Notes under the pieces: model-generated
Seen by the model: only the letters and a program-made list of their open reading frames with translations
Told to the model about the DNA's origin: nothing
The model's database searches: none
Program-made: the position numbers and the translations under genes
Part shown: positions 57,738 to 64,000 of the stretch, in pieces
Layout: each line of letters begins with the position of its first letter
Numbering within the stretch: position 1 is the stretch's first letter
Source: UBA695 sp042691655
Lineage (GTDB): Bacteria > Verrucomicrobiota > Verrucomicrobiia > Chthoniobacterales > Chthoniobacteraceae
Direction of reading: 5' to 3'
Assembly: GCA_042691655.1 (NCBI GenBank)
Contig: CP170506.1
Location: 4,650,001-4,714,000 of the forward strand
Length of the DNA stretch: 64,000 bases

Positions 57738-57822
57738 CCTGGAAATTTCTCGCCACCAATCGCTGCTCTCCGCGCCGAATCGGCGCGGTTCGGGCGCGTC
57801 TTGGTGGCGGGCTTTCCAGGGC
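57738..57822. other. Conserved motif in a long stem (copy C)
   Basis: The motif at 57794-57822 (TTGGTGGCGGGCTTTCCAGG core) pairs with an upstream complement (57738-57759, CCTGGAAATTTCTCGCCACC), enclosing an 8-bp perfect hairpin CCGCGCCG/CGGCGCGG (57770-57788). This is the third occurrence of the motif found at 30699 and 51716, here without a T-run. It lies about 60 bases before the small zinc-ribbon gene. Confidence 0.6.
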
Positions 57823-57884
57823 CTCAGAACCGGCGTGACTCGGACCGCGCCCCTTTTTTTGCCCACGGACCCAAGGAAGCGTTT

Positions 57885-58061
57885 ATGTTCACTATTATTT
57901 GCGCCTGGTGCGGCAAAATCATCAAAGACAGCGGCGAGGGAAGCCCTCGCTCGCATATCATCTGCGTCCCCTGTTTCCAAAGAGAAATGAAGCGGGAGAA
58001 AATCTCCAAGCCCCGGTTTTACCCGCCGAACCTGCCGCCCCAGCCTCCCGAGGAAATGTGA
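57885..58061 (+). CDS. Small zinc-ribbon-like protein, 58 aa
   Basis: The product begins MFTIICAWCGKIIKDS and contains CAWC and CVPC pairs about 21 residues apart, a typical four-cysteine zinc site, followed by a basic and then proline-rich tail (YPPNLPPQPPEEM). An AAGGAAG sequence sits about six bases before the ATG, one of the best Shine-Dalgarno sites in the window. I do not know its function; small proteins of this kind often bind RNA, DNA or a partner enzyme. Confidence 0.75.
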   Translation: MFTIICAWCGKIIKDSGEGSPRSHIICVPCFQREMKREKISKPRFYPPNLPPQPPEEM

Positions 58062-58093
58062 CGCCTAAAAATCAGCAAAACCCGCGGATAGAT

Positions 58094-58462
58094 CTACATC
58101 ATCAGGTGGCAGATCCAGAAGACCACGAAGGCCAGGACGCCGACCAGGAACAGGAAGAGGTAGAGGCCGTCCTGCTTTTCGCTGCGCAGCTTGCGGCGGC
58201 CAAAGGCCGGGTTCGCCATGGCCGAGATGTGGTAGACATGCCGGTCCATGGTGGAGGTGCGGGAAAAGCGCGGGTCGTGGGCGAATTCCTCGCGGCGGCG
58301 GCGGGTCTGCTCTTCTTTGAGCTTGGGCGCTTCCTTTAGAAGGCGCTCCAGGCGCTCTTTGTCGCGGCGGAGCTTCTCCTCCGTTTCGCGCAAGGCACGG
58401 GCCTTCCGGTCAAACGGATTGCCGGAGCGCGAGGTGGATGATTTGGAGGATTTCCCAAACAT
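58094..58462 (-). CDS. Coiled-coil single-pass membrane protein
   Basis: The 122-aa protein begins MFGKSSKSSTS, has a long charged helix (ALRETEEKLRRDKERLERLL) and a C-terminal transmembrane segment (LYLFLFLVGVLAFVVFWI). It starts one base after the stop of a second coiled-coil membrane protein, so the two are likely translated together and may form a complex at the inner membrane. The family is not recognised. The start at 58462 is chosen because the open frame upstream overlaps that gene. Confidence 0.7.
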   Translation of the reverse strand: MFGKSSKSSTSRSGNPFDRKARALRETEEKLRRDKERLERLLKEAPKLKEEQTRRRREEFAHDPRFSRTSTMDRHVYHISAMANPAFGRRKLRSEKQDGLYLFLFLVGVLAFVVFWICHLMM

Positions 58463-58463
58463 A

Positions 58464-59060
58464 TCAATGCAGGGCGATGAACGCGATGAGCGCGATGATT
58501 CCCAGGATAAAAATGGGTAGGGTGAAGGCGAACCCGGCTTTGAGCCAGTAGAGGAAGTCGTGGCTGTCGCCGCCATCGAGGGCCTCTTCCTCGCCGGTGT
58601 AGGCCTCGGCGGGCGATTCGGGCTGGATCTTGGGCAGCGATTTGCTGAACTCGGCCTTGGCGTCGTCCACGGCGCTGAGGGCTTTGCTCAGCTCGCGGGT
58701 GAGGTCGCCGCCGCCCTCGCCCCAGGCTTTGGGGTTGATGGATTCGAGGATATTATAGTGCTGCGAAAAGGCGGTCTGGATTTCGCGCAGCTGCTCGACG
58801 CGTTTCTGGGCATCGTAAAGCTCGCGCTCCAGCACGACGGCGGCGCGGGTGAGCTTTTCGATCATCTCCGTTTTGCCTTGGTGGAGCTGTTCCTGGCGGC
58901 GGGAGAGTTCTTCGAGTTCGCGCTTTTGTTTTTCGATTAAATCCTGCTGGCGTTTAAGGGAAAGAAGCTGCTCCTGGGCGCGCTGCACCTGGGCGTCCAG
59001 TTGTTCGGTCGACAGGTCGTCGCCTTCAGGGAGATCAAGAAAGGGTTCGTTGGGTTTCAC
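58464..59060 (-). CDS. Coiled-coil membrane protein
   Basis: The 198-aa protein has a long coiled coil (residues about 20-105; LDAQVQRAQEQLLSLKRQQD and on), a linker with acidic residues, and a C-terminal membrane helix (GFAFTLPIFILGIIALIAFI) ending in ALH. It is directly upstream of another coiled-coil/TM protein with a one-base gap. The design recalls cytoplasmic tethers or shape and division proteins, but no family is recognised. It is divergent from metF. Confidence 0.7.
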   Translation of the reverse strand: MKPNEPFLDLPEGDDLSTEQLDAQVQRAQEQLLSLKRQQDLIEKQKRELEELSRRQEQLHQGKTEMIEKLTRAAVVLERELYDAQKRVEQLREIQTAFSQHYNILESINPKAWGEGGGDLTRELSKALSAVDDAKAEFSKSLPKIQPESPAEAYTGEEEALDGGDSHDFLYWLKAGFAFTLPIFILGIIALIAFIALH

Positions 59061-59236
59061 TCGGAAAAATTCGGGAAAAAAACGGGAAAGAAAAAGAGAT
59101 GGGCCGAGGGTAAAGCCTCGCGCCGGAAACTCCAGTTTATTTCCCGAATATCAGAGCAAAATACCGGTGGACGCTCCGGGCGAACCCCGGCTTGCCAGAC
59201 GCGCCCGAAGCCCCTAGGCTTGCTCCCCACTCGCCC

Positions 59237-60151
59237 ATGCACATTCAGGACATTTTTGCCTCCCACCCGACGACTTTTTCGTTCGAGTTTTTCCCGCCGA
59301 AAACGCCCGAGGCCGCCGAGAGCCTCTTCCGGACGATCCTGGAGCTGGAGGCCTACCTGCCGCACTTCGTGAGCGTGACCTACGGCGCGGGCGGCTCAAC
59401 GCGCGAGCTGACGCACGACCTGGTGCTGCGCCTCAAGACGCAGACCTCGCTCGACCCGATCCCGCACCTCACCTGCGTCTGCCATAAGGAGCCGGAGATC
59501 CACGCGATCCTGGAACGCTACGCGGCGGAGGGGATCGGCAATATCCTGGCGCTCAAGGGCGACGCCCCGCGCGGCCCCGGCTACGAGAGCGGGCAGGATG
59601 ACTTCCACCATGCGGCGGATCTTGTGAAATTTATCAAGCGCTTCAATGAAAGCGGCGCGCATCCGGACAAACGCGGCTTCGGCATCGGCGTGGCCGGGTT
59701 CCCCGAGGGGCACCCCGGGATGCCCAACCGCCTCCTGGAGCTGGATTACCTGAAAGCCAAGGTGGACGCGGGGGCGGATTACATTGTGACGCAGCTCTTT
59801 TTCGACAACCACGATTTCTACGACTTCCGCGACCGCTGCGAGCTGGCGGGCATCCGCGTGCCGATCATCGCGGGCCTCATGCCGGTGACTTCGCTGGGGG
59901 GGCTGAAGCGGATGGCGGAGCTCTCGGGCGGCACACATTTCCCAGCGAAGCTCCTGCGGGCGCTGCAACGCTGCGGGAGCGACCCGGAGATGGTGGCGGC
60001 CGTGGGGGTGCACTACGCCTCCGAGCAGTGCCTGGACCTGCTGGAGAACGAGGTGCGCGGCATCCATTTCTATACGCTGAACAAATCCGACGCCACGCGG
60101 CGGATCTTCGCCAGCCTCGGGCTGCGCAACTCGCGAACTCAGGAAGCCTGA
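59237..60151 (+). CDS. metF: 5,10-methylenetetrahydrofolate reductase
   Basis: The 304-aa TIM barrel begins MHIQDIFASHPTTFSFEFFPP, with the catalytic Glu in FEFFPP. VTYGAGGSTRELTHDLV, LTCVCHKEPEIHAIL, LALKGDAPRG and ADYIVTQLFFDNHDF are the other family blocks. It reduces methylenetetrahydrofolate to 5-methyltetrahydrofolate for methionine synthesis. The last residues (NSRTQEA) come from an AACTCAGGAA-type repeat arm, so the end may have been extended by it. The DUF2157 gene follows after 27 bases. Confidence 0.95.
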   Translation: MHIQDIFASHPTTFSFEFFPPKTPEAAESLFRTILELEAYLPHFVSVTYGAGGSTRELTHDLVLRLKTQTSLDPIPHLTCVCHKEPEIHAILERYAAEGIGNILALKGDAPRGPGYESGQDDFHHAADLVKFIKRFNESGAHPDKRGFGIGVAGFPEGHPGMPNRLLELDYLKAKVDAGADYIVTQLFFDNHDFYDFRDRCELAGIRVPIIAGLMPVTSLGGLKRMAELSGGTHFPAKLLRALQRCGSDPEMVAAVGVHYASEQCLDLLENEVRGIHFYTLNKSDATRRIFASLGLRNSRTQEA

Positions 60152-60178
60152 TTTTTCACTTTCCTCCTCCCCCCACCA

Positions 60179-61465
60179 ATGAACAAGCGCAACGCCATGG
60201 AATGGATGCTCGGCGAGGTGGACGGCCTGGTCGCCTCGGGGGTGATCCCGCCGGAATGCGGCGAGGCGCTGCGCCGCCACTACGGCGAGCGGCTGGCCGG
60301 GACGGACACCGCCGGGCGCACGGTGGTGCTCTCGGTGATCGGGGCGGCGCTGATCGGCGCGGGGGTGATCCTGCTCATCGCGCACAACTGGGACGCGCTC
60401 GGGCGGCCCGCGCGCACGGGGCTCTCGATGCTGCCGCTCTTGGTCTCCGGCGCGCTTTCGATTTTCGCGGCTTGGCGGCGGGCGGGGTCCGTGGCTTGGC
60501 GCGAGAGCGCGGGGGTGGCGCAGAGCGCCGGGGTGGCGGCTTCCATCGCGCTGGTTTCGCAGACCTACCACATCGTGGGCAACCTGAGCGATTTTCTGTT
60601 CACCTGGCTCATCCTGATCCTGCCGCTGCCCTACCTGCTGCGGGCGCTCTGCCCGGCGTTGATTTACCTCGCGGGGATCGCGGCCTGGGCGGGGTGCCGT
60701 GCCTCGGCGCCGGGGGGGGCCGGGGGGCAGCCGGGCTACTGGCTTTTTCTGGCGGCGCTGGTGCCGTTTTTCATTTCGGTGATCCGTGAAAACCGCCTGG
60801 GGCGCTCGGCGGCTTGGCTTACTTCGGTCGGCGTGATTAGCGCGGCGTTCGGGCTCGGTTTCTCGGACCCCGACGGGGCCTGGATTCCGGCGTTCGCGGG
60901 ATTTTCCGGCGTGGTCTATCTGGCGGGGGCGCTCGGCTTTCCGGAGCGCCGGTATCACCCAGTACGCCTACTGGGCGCGGCGGGCATCGCGGGGCTGACC
61001 TTCGCGCTGGCCTTTAAGGCTCCGTGGAGCGATCTCCACCTCCATTGGCCGGGCTTCTTTACCGCGGGCGGGGTGGCGGCTCTGGTGCTGCCTTGCGCGG
61101 CGTTCGCGCTGGAGGCTTGGCCGTTTCGCAATAAGGCGGATTTCAATCGGGTGGCTGCGGCGTTCCCGGTGCTGACGGCGGTGGTGTTCGTTTTTTGCCA
61201 GGACCCAAGCCGCGCGCTTTTCGCGGTGCTGGTGATGAATCTCTACGGCTTCCTGCTGGCGCTGGCGACGGCCTTCCGGGGGCTGCGCGAACGGGCGGCC
61301 CTGACGCTCAACGCCGGGCTGATCCTCTTCGCGGCGCTGCTGGTCGCGCGGTTCATGGACAGCGAATTTGGCACGCTGGAGCGGGGCGTGGCCTTCATCT
61401 TTTCGGGCGCGCTGATCCTGGGGGCCAATCTCTGGATGCTGCGCGGAAAGGGGGCAGCACGATGA
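60179..61465 (+). CDS. DUF2157 membrane protein
   Basis: The 428-aa protein has an N-terminal cytoplasmic helix region (EWMLGEVDGLVASGVIPPEC) and 10 to 12 predicted membrane segments (VVLSVIGAALIGAGVILLIAH and on), which is the DUF2157 layout. It overlaps the next gene by four bases (ATGA), and that gene encodes a GDYXXLXY-type protein. These two families are regularly encoded together in bacteria. The function is unknown. Confidence 0.88.
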   Translation: MNKRNAMEWMLGEVDGLVASGVIPPECGEALRRHYGERLAGTDTAGRTVVLSVIGAALIGAGVILLIAHNWDALGRPARTGLSMLPLLVSGALSIFAAWRRAGSVAWRESAGVAQSAGVAASIALVSQTYHIVGNLSDFLFTWLILILPLPYLLRALCPALIYLAGIAAWAGCRASAPGGAGGQPGYWLFLAALVPFFISVIRENRLGRSAAWLTSVGVISAAFGLGFSDPDGAWIPAFAGFSGVVYLAGALGFPERRYHPVRLLGAAGIAGLTFALAFKAPWSDLHLHWPGFFTAGGVAALVLPCAAFALEAWPFRNKADFNRVAAAFPVLTAVVFVFCQDPSRALFAVLVMNLYGFLLALATAFRGLRERAALTLNAGLILFAALLVARFMDSEFGTLERGVAFIFSGALILGANLWMLRGKGAAR

Positions 61466-62019
61466 ACCTGCGGGCCGGGCTACTTTGCGTGGTGTTGCTG
61501 ATCCAGTGCGCCGTGCCGGGCTGGATGATTTTCGACCAGGAGCAGACGCTGCGCCACGGCGTGGAGTACCGTTTCCAGACGGAGCCGGTGGACCCGTACG
61601 ATTTTTTCCGGGGCCGGTACGTGGCGCTCCGCTTCAAGGCGGCTGACCTGGATCTCAAGGGTGGCCCGGATATTCCCTGGGCCAGCACGGTCTACGTGGC
61701 GGTGAAGCCGAACGCGGAGGGGTTCGCGGAGATCGAGCGCTACAGCCTGACGCCGATCGCGGGCGACAACGTCTTTCGCGCCAAGGCCCAGGGCGGGCTG
61801 GGCTCCAAAACGGTGCGGCTGGAGTTCCCGTTTGCGAAGTTCTTCATGGACGAAAAGTTGGCCCCCGAGGCCGAGAAAGCCTACCGCGAAGCCAACCGGC
61901 GCAACGGTGGGAAGCCGAGCTGGGCGGTTGTCCGGCTGCGCCACGGCAAAGCGGCGCTGGTGGACCTGGTCATCGACGGCCAGCCGATCCGCGAATATTT
62001 ACGCACTCATTCTAAATAA
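61462..62019 (+). CDS. GDYXXLXY-motif membrane-anchored protein
   Basis: The 185-aa protein starts MNLRAGLLCVVLLIQC (signal anchor) and has the family motif as RGRYVALRF, where the name-giving form is GDYxxLxY. A globular domain follows. Its start overlaps the DUF2157 stop, so the two are coupled. It is thought to work with DUF2157 proteins at the membrane, but what the pair does is not known. Confidence 0.85.
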   Translation: MNLRAGLLCVVLLIQCAVPGWMIFDQEQTLRHGVEYRFQTEPVDPYDFFRGRYVALRFKAADLDLKGGPDIPWASTVYVAVKPNAEGFAEIERYSLTPIAGDNVFRAKAQGGLGSKTVRLEFPFAKFFMDEKLAPEAEKAYREANRRNGGKPSWAVVRLRHGKAALVDLVIDGQPIREYLRTHSK

Positions 62020-62037
62020 TATCATCCAAACTTTCCC

Positions 62038-63024
62038 ATGCCCTACCTCGCCTCTCCTGCCCGATATGATGCAATGCCCTATGCCCGCTGTGGCCGCAGC
62101 GGCTTGAAGCTGCCCCGCATTGCGCTGGGGATGTGGCAGAACTTCGGCGACGTGGACCGCTACACGACGGGCCGCGAGGTGGCGCTGCGGGCGTTTGACC
62201 TGGGGGTGACGTATTTCGATCTGGCCAATAATTACGGCCCGACGCCCGGCTCGGCGGAGCTGAATTTCGGCCGGATGCTGCGCGAGGATCTGCGCCCCTA
62301 CCGGGATGAGCTGGTCATCGCTTCCAAGGCGGGCTACCACATGTGGGAGGGGCCTTACGGGGAGTGGGGTTCGCGCAAGAGTGTGCTGGCCAGCCTCGAC
62401 CAGAGCCTCAAGCGCCTGGGGCTCGACTACGTGGACATTTTCTACTCCCACCGGTTCGACCCGGAGACGCCCCTGGAGGAGACGATGGGGGCGCTGGCCC
62501 ACGCGGTTCGCTCGGGCAAGGCGCTTTATGTGGGCATTTCGAATTACCCGGCGGAGCAGACCCGGCATGCGGCGGCGATCCTGCGCGAACTAGGAACGCC
62601 CTGCCTGGTGCATCAGCCCCGCTACAACCTGCTGGACCGCTGGATCGAGGACGGCCTCACGGACGTGCTGGCGCAGGAGGGGATCGGCTCGGTGGTGTTC
62701 TCGCCGCTGGCGCAGGGGCAGCTCACGGGGCGCTATTTGCAGGGCATCCCGGAGGGTTCCCGCGCTTCGAAGTCGCAGTTTTTGAATACCGACCAGGTGG
62801 AGACGAATTTGCCGAAGGTGCGGGCGCTTAACGCAATCGCGGAGCGGCGCGGCCAGCCACTGGCGGAGATGGCGCTCGCCTGGGTGCTGCGGCTGCCGGT
62901 GGTGACGAGCGCGATTATCGGGGCGAGCTCGGTGGCGCAGCTGGAGCAGAATCTCCACGCGCTGACGCGGCTGGATTTTTCGCCCAAGGAGCTGGCGGAA
63001 ATCGAGACGGCGCTGAAACAATAA
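62038..63024 (+). CDS. Aldo/keto reductase, YghZ (L-glyceraldehyde 3-phosphate reductase)-like
   Basis: The 328-aa enzyme has the AKR catalytic tetrad: Asp and Tyr in TYFDLANNYG, Lys in IASKAGYHMW, His in YSHRFDPE. GPYGEWGSRKSVLASLDQSLKRLGLDYVDI is typical of the YghZ/Gpr branch, which reduces L-glyceraldehyde 3-phosphate and methylglyoxal with NADPH. The homologous start could be the second Met (MPYARCGRSG, 62074), 12 codons later. It is a single gene. Confidence 0.92.
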   Translation: MPYLASPARYDAMPYARCGRSGLKLPRIALGMWQNFGDVDRYTTGREVALRAFDLGVTYFDLANNYGPTPGSAELNFGRMLREDLRPYRDELVIASKAGYHMWEGPYGEWGSRKSVLASLDQSLKRLGLDYVDIFYSHRFDPETPLEETMGALAHAVRSGKALYVGISNYPAEQTRHAAAILRELGTPCLVHQPRYNLLDRWIEDGLTDVLAQEGIGSVVFSPLAQGQLTGRYLQGIPEGSRASKSQFLNTDQVETNLPKVRALNAIAERRGQPLAEMALAWVLRLPVVTSAIIGASSVAQLEQNLHALTRLDFSPKELAEIETALKQ

Positions 63025-63099
63025 CGCGGGCGGCAAGTCCGGCATCGGGGCGGGGTGCGGTATATTATGAGAGGCCCCCGCTTTTGATTGCTGGAAAAA

Positions 63100-63426
63100 A
63101 TGGCGACGTTATTTATTCCGGAGCCGGATGTGCTCGCGCTGGAGGGGGAGATCGACCTGCATGAGGCTCCGCGCCTGCGCGAGGAGGTCCGCAAGGTGCT
63201 GGATAAGCATCCCCACACGCTTTATGTGGATTTCTCGGGGGTGACGTTTATCGACAGCTCGGGCTTGGCGGTGTTGATCGAGGCGATGCAGCGGATTAAT
63301 GCGGATGGAGGGCAGTTGGCGCTCTTCGGGATTCACGATGCGGTGGAGACGATTTTCCACATCGCGCGGCTCGACCAGGTGTTCCGCATCTACCCCGATA
63401 TACAGGCTGCCCGCAAGCAAACGTGA
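63100..63426 (+). CDS. STAS domain anti-sigma factor antagonist
   Basis: The 108-aa protein is a single STAS domain (LALEGEIDLHEAPRLREEVRKVL, VTFIDSSGLAVLIEAMQRI) with the phosphorylatable serine at 53 (IDSSG). Such proteins bind and are phosphorylated by an anti-sigma kinase and release a sigma factor when dephosphorylated. No kinase or sigma gene is adjacent. The ATG at 63100 is preferred over a TTG four codons upstream. Confidence 0.9.
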   Translation: MATLFIPEPDVLALEGEIDLHEAPRLREEVRKVLDKHPHTLYVDFSGVTFIDSSGLAVLIEAMQRINADGGQLALFGIHDAVETIFHIARLDQVFRIYPDIQAARKQT

Positions 63427-63442
63427 CCAGTGCTTGCGCTGG

Positions 63443-64000
63443 TTAGCTCACGCGGGAGAGGATCATTTTGCGGGTCTCGGCGAGGCGCTTTCGGAAGCGC
63501 AGGTTCTCCGGGAGCTCCAGTTGCGGGTCGGCGGCGAAAAGGCGCTGGGCCGTCTCGCGTGCGGTCTGCATGAGATCCGTGTCGCTCAGGACATCGCCGA
63601 TTTTGAGCGGCGGCAGGCCGCTTTGGTCCGTGCCCAGGATATCGCCCGGGCCGCGAAGGCGTAGATCCGCCTCGGCGATTTCAAAACCGTTAGAAGTGGC
63701 TTCAAGGGTGGCCATCTTGTCCTTCCCCTCCGGGGTGAGATCATCGGCCGCCGCGTGGATTAAAATGCAATAGCTCTTGTGCGTGCCCCGGCCCACCCGG
63801 CCGCGAAGCTGGTGGAGCTGCGCGAGCCCGAACCGCTCCGCATTCTCAATCAGCATAATATTGGCGTTGGCCACGTCGATACCCACCTCGATCACCGTCG
63901 TGGCCACCAGCACCTGGCTCTCGTTGCGGCGGAAGCGGCCCATAATCGCGTCCTTCTCCTCCGGCGGGATGCGGCCATGGAGCAGCTCGCAGCGCAGCGG
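63443..64000 (-). CDS. recG: ATP-dependent DNA helicase RecG, C-terminal part
   Basis: The gene runs off the right edge. The 185 residues present are the end of helicase domain 2 (VLVATTVIEVGIDVANANIMLIENAERFG; QLHQLRGRVGRGTHKSYCIL, motif VI) and the RecG C-terminal wedge (LRLRGPGDILGTDQSGLPPL). RecG reverses stalled forks and branch-migrates Holliday junctions. The stop at 63443 is 17 bases from the convergent STAS gene. The family assignment is firm although the N-terminal half is missing. Confidence 0.95.
   Translation of the reverse strand, partial: PLRCELLHGRIPPEEKDAIMGRFRRNESQVLVATTVIEVGIDVANANIMLIENAERFGLAQLHQLRGRVGRGTHKSYCILIHAAADDLTPEGKDKMATLEATSNGFEIAEADLRLRGPGDILGTDQSGLPPLKIGDVLSDTDLMQTARETAQRLFAADPQLELPENLRFRKRLAETRKMILSRVS

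Overview
The window is 64 kb of GC-rich (roughly 60-65% by eye), densely packed bacterial chromosome. The gene set suggests Verrucomicrobiota, perhaps a soil or aquatic opitutal or spartobacterial relative. The clues are a MoxR-DUF58-BatABCDE operon, a PEP-CTERM protein, an MlaEFD lipid transporter, a GntR-DNA-binding/LacI-sensor regulator beside a GH94 phosphorylase, many intergenic hairpin repeats, and start codons that mostly lack a strong Shine-Dalgarno sequence. The phylum call is inference from gene content; no rRNA is present to settle it.

Layout. 1-1 kb: 3' end of a peptide ABC transporter ATPase and a small unknown gene. 1.2-4.8 kb (minus): cellobiose-phosphorylase-like enzyme with its regulator. 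5-8.3 kb (plus): E1-alpha, E1-beta and E2 of a 2-oxoacid dehydrogenase, without an E3. 8.5-16.7 kb (minus): the seven-gene moxR/bat operon, nearly every junction overlapping. 16.7-21.9 kb: a ParE-type toxin-antitoxin pair, typA, rpsT, trmB and argG. 22-24.7 kb: a TIM-barrel isomerase and an MDR dehydrogenase with a divergent AraC regulator. 24.7-27.3 kb: mlaE-mlaF-mlaD. 27.6-38 kb: glgX, an ACT protein, a small XRE regulator, an HMGL-like aldolase, a PLP aminotransferase, an FKBP, a PEP-CTERM protein and a phosphodiester glycosidase. 38-39.5 kb: comM.

39.5-45.2 kb is an accessory block, visibly more AT-rich at its left end. It holds an AraC regulator, a WbsX/GH99-like protein, an EF-hand gene fragment, a GYF_2 miniprotein and a complete-looking group II intron whose reverse transcriptase carries an in-frame stop. 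Several repeat families surround these genes. From 45.2 kb housekeeping genes resume: kamA, a DegQ protease, rnr, trpS, a natural LpxL-like/heptosyltransferase fusion, pyk, a GlcD-type oxidase, tRNA-Met(CAU), metF, a DUF2157/GDYXXLXY pair, an aldo-keto reductase, a STAS protein and the 3' part of recG.

The most unusual material is non-coding. (1) A family of ~162-169 bp hairpin elements occurs in three full copies and one fragment. The copies have unrelated terminal inverted repeats, a shared 26-nt invariant strand, inner stems with compensatory changes, and clear 4-bp target duplications at two copies. (2) A conserved ~28-nt motif joined to a hairpin of variable sequence occurs at three divergent intergenic regions. 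At two of them the hairpin ends in a T-run on the minus strand, and a palindrome and a small XRE gene follow on the plus side. This is a candidate XRE-controlled small-RNA or leader arrangement. (3) A ~120-bp mosaic of short palindromes recurs, as do several long-armed hairpin repeats.
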